64,000 nucleotides of DNA from Archangium primigenium (GTDB taxonomy: Bacteria > Myxococcota > Myxococcia > Myxococcales > Myxococcaceae), in assembly GCF_016904885.1 (NCBI RefSeq), contig NZ_JADWYI010000001.1:3844001-3908000 (forward strand), given 5' to 3'. The position numbers were made by a program, and so were the translations under genes. A model generated the notes under the pieces. It did no database searches and had not been told where the DNA came from. It saw nothing but the letters and a program-made list of their open reading frames with translations. How positions within the stretch are numbered: position 1 is the first letter of the stretch; each line of letters begins with the position of its first letter. Shown one piece after another: positions 8,211 through 15,025 of the stretch.

Positions 8211-8741
8211 GTTCCAGGGTCGGGGAGGCCGCCAAAGCGGTGCGCGAGCAGCCCCGACATCGAAGCTGTGGCAGAAGGACACGTGGCCCCGCGCATCGCC
8301 GTAGATGAACTCGGTGGAGCCACCGCCGGTGTCCATCACCACGAGGGGCCCCGAGGCGTTTCCTCCGAAATCCGCCTGGGCCGAGGCGAAACACAGCCGC
8401 GCCTCCAGGTCTCCGGAGCGCAGGTCCACGGGGACGCCGGCGCGCTGTCGGGCGGTGGCGAGGAAGTCCGCGCCATTGTCCGCGTCGCGCACCGCTCTGG
8501 TGGCGGACACGGCGAGCGCCTCCACACCCAGGCTCCGGGCCTCGGCGACGAAGGTGGAGAGCACCTCGAGGGTGTCCTTCATGCCCTCGGGTGACAGGCG
8601 ACGGGTCCGATCCACGCCCCGGCCCAGGCGGGTGATCTCCGCGCGCTCGAGAACGGCCTGGAAGCGGCCCTCCCGTTGCCGCTCCGCGGCGAGCAGGAGG
8701 ACCGCGTTGGTGCCGATGTCGATGGCGGCGTAGCGAGGCAT
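8211..8741 (-). pseudogene. ppx: truncated exopolyphosphatase (Ppx/GppA) remnant
   Basis: The frame from the ATG at 8741 begins as a clear Ppx/GppA phosphatase: AAIDIGTNAVLLL (residues 5-17, phosphate loop 1), a SATRAVRDADN segment (79-89), and VVMDTGGGSTEF (134-145, phosphate loop 2). Similarity continues to SFDVGAAR at about residue 166. Then the sequence abruptly becomes Pro/Trp-rich and runs as the antisense of the crotonase-fold gene. Full-length members have about 300 residues or more, so at least half of the ASKHA fold, including the second lobe, is missing. The frame itself stays open antisense to 7383, so a chimeric protein could in principle be made, but it could not fold as Ppx. 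A deletion or an insertion with its breakpoint near 8211-8242 best explains this. Confidence 0.8.
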
Positions 8742-8883
8742 GGGCGAAGCCTAGCAATCCGCGCCGCGCGATGTCTGTATTTGTCTCACGAACCAACATG
8801 ACGTGGGAGGGGCCCGCACAGGCGATCACATCCATCAGCTCGGGTAATTCAAGTCATAGGTGTTCTCCATGGTTTCATTCGTT

Positions 8884-8931
8884 CAGCCAGACATGCCCGA
8901 CAGGAATTGTCGAATGCCGTGTGTCTGGCTG
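8884..8931. repeat. nested inverted repeats
   Basis: CAGCCAGACA (8884-8893) pairs perfectly with TGTCTGGCTG (8922-8931). Inside the loop, CGACA (8898-8902) pairs with TGTCG (8908-8912). The two nested stems would form an extended hairpin in RNA or a cruciform in DNA. The position, about 90 bases before a start codon, suits a leader structure or an operator. Confidence 0.5.
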
Positions 8932-8945
8932 CTTTTCCACTGGCT

Positions 8946-8958
8946 ATTCCAATGGAAT
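8946..8958. promoter_or_regulatory. 13-bp palindrome before secreted-protein gene
   Basis: ATTCCA A TGGAAT is a perfect palindrome about a single central base, 61 bases before the ATG at 9019 and followed by an AT-rich run. It has the size of a simple repressor site. No adjacent regulator gene is present. Confidence 0.3.
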
Positions 8959-9018
8959 TGCTTTTATTCTGTTTGAGTTCACCGCAGCCCCCATCCCCCC
9001 CGGAGAACACACACACAC

Positions 9019-9681
9019 ATGCAACACATTCAATCCGTCGCGGCCGGACTGTTGGCGTTGTTGGGTAGCGTGGCGAGTGCCAGTGAGTTGCCCGTCGTCA
9101 AGGAAGCCGAGGCCTCCTGGCGCGGCTGTGCCTACAAGCTCAAGGTGCTGGATGACTCCGCCGCGGGCTCGCAGTCCACGTATCCGATCGGGCCCCCCTG
9201 GCAGACGAGCGGCAAGTACCAGATCACCCTCCAGATCGTGTCTGGCATGCGCTCGCTGTGCCGGATTCAGCCGCGGACCGTCGAGCTGAGCAAGGCGTTC
9301 GAGGTTCCGGACCTCGCGATCACGGTCAATGACGCGGGGCTCGCGGTGGCCTACTCCCGGGGCGCCTACCACCCGTGGACGGGCTACCTCCGGGTCATCG
9401 AGATCAAGCAGTTCGATCCGGTCGACCTGTCCACGCTGAAGGCCACCGACCTCTACGCCCGCTATGGCCAGAACCCGGATGCCTCGGACTACGCTCCCGG
9501 CCGGCTCTCGCTGTCCGAGGTGACCATCCACTCGACGTCCCTCGAGGTGCGGGGCGGGGTGGAAGGCACCCTGATCTGGGGGGGCGGCACGACGCGGACG
9601 GGCTCGGGCTCCCAGTTCATCGCGGGCTACCTCGACTTCTTCGGCCAGCCCCAGCAGCCCCCGAGCATCGTCATCTACTGA
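9019..9681 (+). CDS. secreted protein of unknown function
   Basis: A 220-residue protein with a Sec signal peptide ending near GSVASA (about residue 22) and no lipobox Cys, so it should be released to the periplasm or outside. It has two cysteines in the mature N-terminal part (RGCAYK and SLCRIQ) that could form a disulfide. The remainder alternates polar and hydrophobic residues like a beta-sandwich. I recognise no catalytic motif. The start has only a weak GGAGA 13 bases upstream. Upstream DNA is AT-richer and palindromic, suggesting a separately regulated gene. It is convergent with the NmrA-type gene, 21 bases apart. Confidence 0.8.
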   Translation: MQHIQSVAAGLLALLGSVASASELPVVKEAEASWRGCAYKLKVLDDSAAGSQSTYPIGPPWQTSGKYQITLQIVSGMRSLCRIQPRTVELSKAFEVPDLAITVNDAGLAVAYSRGAYHPWTGYLRVIEIKQFDPVDLSTLKATDLYARYGQNPDASDYAPGRLSLSEVTIHSTSLEVRGGVEGTLIWGGGTTRTGSGSQFIAGYLDFFGQPQQPPSIVIY

Positions 9682-9702
9682 CGTCCTGTCACGGGCGTGG
9701 GC

Positions 9703-10614
9703 TCAACCCGCCACGGAGTGGGCCCAGGTCTTGAAGTCGGTCAAGGGCAGTCCCAGGCTCCGCGCCTGCTCTGGCGTCGCGGGGCTGCCCACCTCGTTGA
9801 GCTGTTGGTAGTTCTTCACGAACGCGGGCGGCATGCCCTGGGCGAGGGCCTCCTCGGGCGTGATGTCTGGCGCCTCGGGCGAGACGTTCCAGGCCTCACC
9901 GAGGATCCGGGCGATGTCCGTCATCGTCAGCCGCTCCCCCGCGAGCTCGAGCTCCACCCGGTGGAACTTCTCCGGCGCGAGGAGCGCCGCGGCCCCCGCC
10001 TCGCCGATGTCCTTCACCGCGATCAAGGCGATCACCGTCTGGGGTTTGAGCACCGTCATCAGGCGGTCCCCCGTCCCGTGGGCGAACAGGGCCGAGGGCC
10101 GCACGAAGTTCTCCATGAAGAAGGCGGGCTTGAGCACGGTCCAGGACCGGAAGCCGGCGTCGCGCACGAGCGCCTCGATGGAGGCCTTGCTCTCCCAGTA
10201 GTGGACGTCCCACCGGCCCTCCTTCCAACCCGGGGCATTGCGCTGGAAGTCCCCCGCGCCCGAGACGGACGTGTGGACGAACTGCGGCACCCCGGCCTCC
10301 TTCGCCGCCCGCACCAGATTCGCGCCCATCACCCGCTCGGCATCCGTCCCCACGGTCTCGAGCGTGAGCGGGGGCATGGAGAACACCGCCCGGACGCCAG
10401 CGCAGGCCTCGCGCAGGGAGGCCGTGTCCTGGAGATCGCCTCGGACGAGCTCCGCGCCCAGGGCCTTCAGGGCCTGGGCGCCCGGGGAGTGGGGGTCTCG
10501 CACCAACGCGCGCACCGCCTGGCCGCGCGCGAGCAACGCCCGCGCCACGGCCCCCCCTTGCTTGCCCGTCGCTCCCACCACCAACACCGGCGTCGACTCG
10601 ATCTGATTCGTCAT
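9703..10614 (-). CDS. NmrA/NAD(P)-binding atypical short-chain dehydrogenase
   Basis: A 303-residue Rossmann protein of the NmrA-like/SDR-a type. The dinucleotide-binding motif VVGATGKQGG lies at residues 12-21 and the second strand ends in ALVRDPHS. Members bind NAD(P) and act as redox sensors or as quinone or isoflavone-type reductases; no Tyr-x3-Lys catalytic pair is obvious. The start at 10614 is supported by GGGAGGA about 5 bases upstream. It is transcribed divergently from a smaller NAD(P)-binding gene over a shared 121-base region that contains a doubled palindrome, so the two are probably co-regulated, perhaps in response to electrophiles or redox state. Confidence 0.9.
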   Translation of the reverse strand: MTNQIESTPVLVVGATGKQGGAVARALLARGQAVRALVRDPHSPGAQALKALGAELVRGDLQDTASLREACAGVRAVFSMPPLTLETVGTDAERVMGANLVRAAKEAGVPQFVHTSVSGAGDFQRNAPGWKEGRWDVHYWESKASIEALVRDAGFRSWTVLKPAFFMENFVRPSALFAHGTGDRLMTVLKPQTVIALIAVKDIGEAGAAALLAPEKFHRVELELAGERLTMTDIARILGEAWNVSPEAPDITPEEALAQGMPPAFVKNYQQLNEVGSPATPEQARSLGLPLTDFKTWAHSVAG

Positions 10615-10638
10615 GGGTCCTCCCTGGATTCGCCCAAT

Positions 10639-10674
10639 ATCTTCCAACTGGAAGATTTATTTCAACTGGAAGAT
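10639..10674. promoter_or_regulatory. doubled 18-bp operator in divergent promoter
   Basis: A perfect 18-base palindrome, ATCTTCCAACTGGAAGAT (10639-10656), is directly followed by an imperfect second copy, TTATTTCAACTGGAAGAT (10657-10674). The copies abut with an exact 18-bp period and share CAACTGGAAGAT. The first copy begins 25 bases before one start codon; the second ends about 61 bases before the other. This is a strong candidate for a dimeric repressor site (HxlR, MarR or ArsR type). The regulator is not encoded next to it. Confidence 0.7.
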
Positions 10675-10735
10675 TTTCGCGCAGGGGCCAGACATCCGTT
10701 CCGCCGCTAGACTCCGGCCGAGGAGGAGAACCCGA

Positions 10736-11368
10736 ATGAAGCTGTTGGTGATTGGGGCGACCCGAGGCACGGGCAAGCATGTCGTCGATCAGGCGCTCGA
10801 GCGCGGGCACGAGGTGACGGTGCTCGTCAGGGATCCCGCGAAGCTCCAGGCTTCGCCGAAGCTCCGTGTCGTCCAGGGAGACGGGCGCAACCTCGCGGAT
10901 GTGGAGAAGGCCGTGCAGGGACAGGACGCGGTCATCACCTGCATTGGCGCCTCGCAGTTGAAGACCGCCGAGTTCCTGGTCTCCACGTCCGCCCGCCCAC
11001 TGGTCGAGGCGATGACGAAGCACGGGGTGAAGCGCCTGCTGTTGCTGTCCACGGCGGGGGCGGGGGACAGCGCGGGCATGATGAAGTGGGTGTTCCCCCT
11101 CATCCGGCTGCTCGCCCGACCGGTGTACCAGACGATCTTCGAGGACAAGGACCGCGCCGAGGCGATCATCTCGGCCACCGGGCTCGACTGGACGTTGGTG
11201 CGGCCTCCCCGCCTCACGGACGAGCCGCGAGTGGGGCGCTACCAGACCAAGCCGAGCCAGGGCGGAGGCGGCTTCGCGAAGATCAGCCGCGCGGACCTCG
11301 CCACCTTCATGATCGACGAGGCGGAGAAGGGCCAGTGGATCCGCGGCGCGCCCTTCGTCTGGACCTGA
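10736..11368 (+). CDS. NAD(P)-binding SDR-type protein
   Basis: A 210-residue single-domain Rossmann protein. The nucleotide motif VIGATRGTGKHVV is at residues 5-17 and the second strand ends in LVRDPAKL. The C-terminal half has the TGLDWTLVRPPRLTDEP block of the NAD(P)H-binding atypical SDR group (biliverdin reductase B/YwnB-like). These typically reduce flavins, quinones or aldehydes. GGAGGAG lies about 7 bases before the ATG at 10736; the frame is open 120 bases further upstream, but that part covers the operator and is rejected. It pairs divergently with a larger NmrA-like gene. Confidence 0.9.
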   Translation: MKLLVIGATRGTGKHVVDQALERGHEVTVLVRDPAKLQASPKLRVVQGDGRNLADVEKAVQGQDAVITCIGASQLKTAEFLVSTSARPLVEAMTKHGVKRLLLLSTAGAGDSAGMMKWVFPLIRLLARPVYQTIFEDKDRAEAIISATGLDWTLVRPPRLTDEPRVGRYQTKPSQGGGGFAKISRADLATFMIDEAEKGQWIRGAPFVWT

Positions 11369-11499
11369 AGTTTCGCCGCCGCCCACACAGGCAGAGGTGG
11401 AGCGGCGTCATTGCCCCGCACATGACATCCAAGGTAGTCTGCGAGAGCAGGGCTCCTTGGGTCATCTTGTGTTGACCCATGAATGGGAGGGGTGAGGAC

Positions 11500-12231
11500 A
11501 TGCGTGACACTGTGCGTTGGAATGGCGGCAAGCTGGGGCCCTATCACGTGGGCCGACGCTACCGTCATCTCCCCTCGCGAGACCGCCTCTATGAGGGCCA
11601 CAACACCGAGACGGGTGCCCCAGCGCTCCTGATGGTTCCCGACAAGCTCGATGATTGGAATCAACGCCTGGACTGGACCGTGCGCATCGTCAGCCGCGAG
11701 GCGTACCCGTTCATCGCCTTGGAGGTCGAGGGCGCCCCCTCCTTCGACGACCTGGCGCTCCAGGAATTGACGCTGATGGTGTACCGAATGAGCGGCGGAC
11801 TGTCCCTCCTCGAGGACCGTCCCGACGTCCGACAGCACCTCATCCGCCGGTCCGTTCCCGTCAAGACGAAGACCAGGACGCAGCGGCATCTGCGCATGGG
11901 CGCGATGGCGGCCACCCTCGTCGTGTGTCTGTCGTCGTTCTGGTCTCACCGAGCCGAGACGCCGGAAGCGTCACTGGCGCGTGAAGCCGTGAACTATTCC
12001 GACGTGGAAGACACTCTGTTTTCCGCCATTGGCTACGCCATGCCGGAGAAGCCCTTCGACGAGCAGAAACGGCCTCCCTGCATTCCGGTCACTGAAACGG
12101 AGCTCCGGGGCGGATGCTGGGTGCAGATGAAGCACGACGCACCGTGCCCACCCAGCTCCGCTGAGTACGAGGGGCATTGCTACATGCCGTCCAAGCGGAA
12201 GACCCCCAAGCCCAATGTCATCCACCCTTGA
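11500..12231 (+). CDS. kinase-associated membrane protein lacking a kinase domain
   Basis: A 243-residue protein. The first part (KLGPYHVGRRYRHL..., about 11-110) resembles regions flanking myxobacterial Ser/Thr kinases but has no HRD or DFG. A single membrane segment (about 134-150, AMAATLVVCLSSFW) follows a basic stretch. The distal part, from memory of similar tails on myxobacterial kinases, is a Cys-rich motif: RPPCIPVTE, LRGGCWVQMKHDAPCP, YEGHCYMP. Topology would put the Cys-rich tail in the periplasm. It may be a decoy, partner or remnant of a membrane kinase. The start at 11500 has GTGAGG close upstream; the ATG 21 bases earlier is an alternative. No partner kinase is adjacent. Confidence 0.75.
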   Translation: MRDTVRWNGGKLGPYHVGRRYRHLPSRDRLYEGHNTETGAPALLMVPDKLDDWNQRLDWTVRIVSREAYPFIALEVEGAPSFDDLALQELTLMVYRMSGGLSLLEDRPDVRQHLIRRSVPVKTKTRTQRHLRMGAMAATLVVCLSSFWSHRAETPEASLAREAVNYSDVEDTLFSAIGYAMPEKPFDEQKRPPCIPVTETELRGGCWVQMKHDAPCPPSSAEYEGHCYMPSKRKTPKPNVIHP

Positions 12232-12279
12232 GACAACACTCCGTGGGGATGTTTGGGAGAGGGTTAGGCTGTCCCCATA

Positions 12280-12558
12280 TGGAAGCCCGATTCAATTGCG
12301 GCCTACATCTGGGTCACCAACGTTTGTTTTGGCGTCCTCTCGGTGCTCATGCCCGACCAGCTCCTCGACCCCTCGCCGCTCGCGCGGGCGGTGACGGGGT
12401 ACATCACGGCCTACTGGGCGTCGCGCGTGCTCGTGCAGTTCTTCCATTTCGACCGTTCGGCGGCTCCGCCGGGCGCCTTCTCCACGCTGGCCGAGGTGGC
12501 ACTCGTCGGCCTCTTCATCTCCCTGACCGCCATCTACGGCTGCGCGGCGATGGCCTGA
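12280..12558 (+). CDS. small membrane protein, start codon unclear
   Basis: The frame encodes a convincing small membrane protein: after WKPDSIAAYIWVTNVCFGVLSV comes a loop with ASRVLVQFFHFDR and a second hydrophobic helix (EVALVGLFISLTAIYG). Coding character begins at about 12280, but the only codons between there and the preceding in-frame stop at 12265 are GCT, GTC, CCC and ATA. The first usual starts are GTG 12343 and ATG 12349, which would delete the first helix. An ATA start at 12277, a lost start codon, or a sequencing change are possible. The gene ends 8 bases before the wax-synthase-like gene, so the two probably form one unit. Function unknown. Confidence 0.6.
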   Translation, partial: WKPDSIAAYIWVTNVCFGVLSVLMPDQLLDPSPLARAVTGYITAYWASRVLVQFFHFDRSAAPPGAFSTLAEVALVGLFISLTAIYGCAAMA

Positions 12559-12566
12559 GGCACACG

Positions 12567-13547
12567 ATGTCCGCGTACATCCCGTCCGAAGCGTGGGTCC
12601 TCTGGGTCCTCGGAGCCCTCCTGCTCTGCGTCCTCGTCGCGGGGCATGCGCTCGCGTGGAGCGGGCCCCTCCGCCTCGTGCGCGGGGGGGCGTGGACGAT
12701 CCTCGTGCTGGGGACGTGGAGCGTGGAACGGCTGACCGCCCGGGAACCTCCCGGGGTCCGCATGCTCGCGCTCATCCTGTTCGCGCTGCTCGTCATGAAG
12801 GTCATCGTCGTGGTGGAGGAGCGGGCGCGCGGCATGGTGCCCCTGACCTTCCGGGCCTGGCTGGGGTTCGCCGGGGCCTGGCTGGGAATGAGACCTCGCC
12901 TGTTCGTGTCCGCGGAGGCCGGGCCCTTGCGCGGAGCGGGCGCGCTCATTCGCCAGGGCGCCCTGTACGCGCTCCTGGGCGCGGTCCTGGTGGGCCTCGC
13001 GCGGGTGACGTGGGGGGAGACCGGGTCGCGGTGGCTCGCCTCCCTGTGGCTCCTTCCCGGGCTCAGCCTGCTCATCCATTTCGGCCTGTGCAACGTCCTC
13101 TCGGGGGCGTGGCGGCTGCGGGGCGTCGCCTGTGACCCCCTGTTCCGGGCCCCCCTGCTGTGCCAGAACCTGGGCGATTTCTGGTCACGCCGCTGGAACC
13201 TGGCGTTCTCCGAGATGACGGTGATCGCGGTGTACCGCCCCCTCGTCGCGCGTCTGGGGCGCGGCCCCGCGCTCCTGGGGGGGTTCGCCTTGTCCGGGCT
13301 GCTGCACGAGATGGCGCTCAGCGTGCCCGTGCGCGCGGGCCTCGGCCTTCCCTTTCTCTACTTCCTCCTCCACGGAGGGCTCGTGCTGCTCGAGCGAGGA
13401 CTCGCGACCCGGGGCCACGTCCTGAAGGGTTGGACGGGACGGGCGTGGGCCTGGTTCTGGCTGGCCGCGCCCCTCCCGCTCTTGTTCCACCCCCCGTTCC
13501 TGGCGGGGGTGGTCTGGCCCCTGATTGGGATGGCCCCGGGCCCGTGA
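12567..13547 (+). CDS. wax-synthase-like membrane acyltransferase (MBOAT-type)
   Basis: A 326-residue protein with about eight hydrophobic helices. The motif LGDFWSRRWNLAFSEM (about 203-218) and the later GLLHEMAL (about 250) match the plant-type wax synthase domain, where the conserved His is the proposed catalytic residue of membrane-bound O-acyltransferases. Such enzymes transfer acyl chains to alcohols, giving wax or sterol-type esters; the acceptor here is unknown. The ATG at 12567 lacks a strong ribosome site (TGAGG 7 bases upstream), consistent with coupling to the small membrane protein ending 8 bases before. It is convergent with the lipase gene, 15 bases apart. Confidence 0.85.
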   Translation: MSAYIPSEAWVLWVLGALLLCVLVAGHALAWSGPLRLVRGGAWTILVLGTWSVERLTAREPPGVRMLALILFALLVMKVIVVVEERARGMVPLTFRAWLGFAGAWLGMRPRLFVSAEAGPLRGAGALIRQGALYALLGAVLVGLARVTWGETGSRWLASLWLLPGLSLLIHFGLCNVLSGAWRLRGVACDPLFRAPLLCQNLGDFWSRRWNLAFSEMTVIAVYRPLVARLGRGPALLGGFALSGLLHEMALSVPVRAGLGLPFLYFLLHGGLVLLERGLATRGHVLKGWTGRAWAWFWLAAPLPLLFHPPFLAGVVWPLIGMAPGP

Positions 13548-13562
13548 GGCGGACGGGTTCGC

Positions 13563-14837
13563 CTACCGGAACGCGCTCAGGTCGATGGCCTGGGCCATGG
13601 CCTCGTAGCCCACGTCGTTGGGATGGAGGTGGTCACCGCTGTCGTACTCCGCGCGCAGTCGGAGCGGGTCGGCCGGGTCGCGCGTGGCCGCCTCGAAGTC
13701 GATGATGCCCTGGGCCCGGGCCGTGTTGGCGCGAATCCAGGCATTCACCGCCTGCCGTTTGGCCTCGGTCTCCTCGCTGAAATACGGGGCGGCCGTTCCC
13801 TTGAACGGGAGCAGGGTGCCCAGGAACACCTTGACGCCGCGCGCCTTCGCCTGGTCCACCATCGTCTGGAGGCCGGCGGTGATGTCGTTGGCCGTCACCG
13901 CCTGCGCCGGCACGAAGCCGCCGAAGCCGATGTCGTTGATGCCGATCAGGATGAGGGCGTGGGTGACCCCCGTCGTGCCCAGCACATCCCGCTCGAAGCG
14001 ATCCACGCCCTTGGGCCCGATGGTGGCGTTGAGCACCCGGTTGCCCCCAATGCCCTGATTGACCACGCTGAACCCCTCGAGCGCCGGGTCGGCCGCGACG
14101 CGACGCGAGAGGAAGTCCGGGTAGCGGTGGGCCGCGTCCACGGTCGACGCCGCGCCATCCGTGATGGAGTCCCCGAAGGCGACGATGACGCCGCGCGCCT
14201 CGGCGGAGCTCACGTCGATGCCGGTCACCCAGGAGTAGGACGGCTGCGTCTCCGTGGGGGTGAAGGTCGCGGCGCCCAGGGCGTTTCCGGACACGATCGC
14301 GTTGGTCTGCTGACCCTGCGAGTGCTCGGTCGCCGCGGGGGTCGCTTGAGGCACGTACACCGTGACCGCCACGTCCGTCTGGGCGGGGAGGGAGAAGGGC
14401 GCCTCGTCGCTCCAGGACTCCTGCCCGGCGGAGACGGTCACGGACGCCTGCCCGTTGAAGCGCAGGGCGGTATCCGTGGAGGCCTCGATGGACGCGCCGC
14501 CGGTGCTCCGGGCGATGTGCACACCGCCGAGGGTGAGGGGCGTGGCGCCGAAGAGGTTCGACACCCGCACCCGGACCTTGTCCCCGCCGGCCGAGACCCG
14601 CATCACATGGCGGATGGATTGATCCTGGAAGGAGCGCGGAGTCGGCGGCGGAAACCCTTCAATCGGAACGCGTTCGTTGTAGTCCTGCGGCGCGGCCGTC
14701 CAGGTGGCCTGCGATTTCCGCGCGTCGTCGGCGTCGTCGGCGTCGTCGCAGGCGCCCAGGCAGGCGGCGAGGCACGCGACGGCCACGACGCTGAAGAAGC
14801 GTCGAGGCGAGACGTTTGTCGGGGGGGTGTTTCGCAT
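13563..14837 (-). CDS. SGNH/GDSL hydrolase lipoprotein
   Basis: A 424-residue exported hydrolase. The lipoprotein signal ends in CLGAC followed by a short Asp-Asp-Ala repeat, encoded by a GTCGTCGGC-type microrepeat. The first half is a beta-sandwich-like region; the second is an SGNH domain with all four blocks: GDSITDG (Ser), GIGGNRVLN (Gly), GINDIG (Asn) and DHLHPNDVGY (Asp and His). This family includes esterases, rhamnogalacturonan acetylesterases and lipases. The position of the lipobox argues for surface anchoring. The start at 14837 has GAGGAG about 9 bases upstream. Likely role: deacylation of polysaccharides or lipids outside the cell. Confidence 0.92.
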   Translation of the reverse strand: MRNTPPTNVSPRRFFSVVAVACLAACLGACDDADDADDARKSQATWTAAPQDYNERVPIEGFPPPTPRSFQDQSIRHVMRVSAGGDKVRVRVSNLFGATPLTLGGVHIARSTGGASIEASTDTALRFNGQASVTVSAGQESWSDEAPFSLPAQTDVAVTVYVPQATPAATEHSQGQQTNAIVSGNALGAATFTPTETQPSYSWVTGIDVSSAEARGVIVAFGDSITDGAASTVDAAHRYPDFLSRRVAADPALEGFSVVNQGIGGNRVLNATIGPKGVDRFERDVLGTTGVTHALILIGINDIGFGGFVPAQAVTANDITAGLQTMVDQAKARGVKVFLGTLLPFKGTAAPYFSEETEAKRQAVNAWIRANTARAQGIIDFEAATRDPADPLRLRAEYDSGDHLHPNDVGYEAMAQAIDLSAFR

Positions 14838-15025
14838 GAAGGATTCTCCTCGGGAGCGGACCGCGTGAGTGGCCTGGATCAGGGTACTACGCACGGCTGT
14901 CGCCTCTCGGACCTCCCGCGGGGGCCGAGGCTTGATGGGTGCTTCGTGGTGGATATCATTTACGACGTAAAGTCTCCCCGAGGCACACTTCCCGACGCAC
15001 CCCCCGATGAGCGAAGGAGGACGAC

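Larger units (their letters stand above)
8742..9018. other. gene-free, AT-richer leader region with palindromes
   Basis: This 277-base gap separates the ppx remnant from the secreted-protein gene. It is visibly lower in GC than its surroundings and holds two palindromes listed separately. It probably carries the promoter and a structured 5' leader of the downstream gene. I see no open frame with coding character in it. Confidence 0.5.

Noticed and set aside
12177-12566. N-terminal extension of the wax-synthase-like protein
   Set aside because: The in-frame upstream part is Arg/Pro/His-rich, out of frame with the small membrane protein that better fits coding sequence; ATG at 12567 is used.
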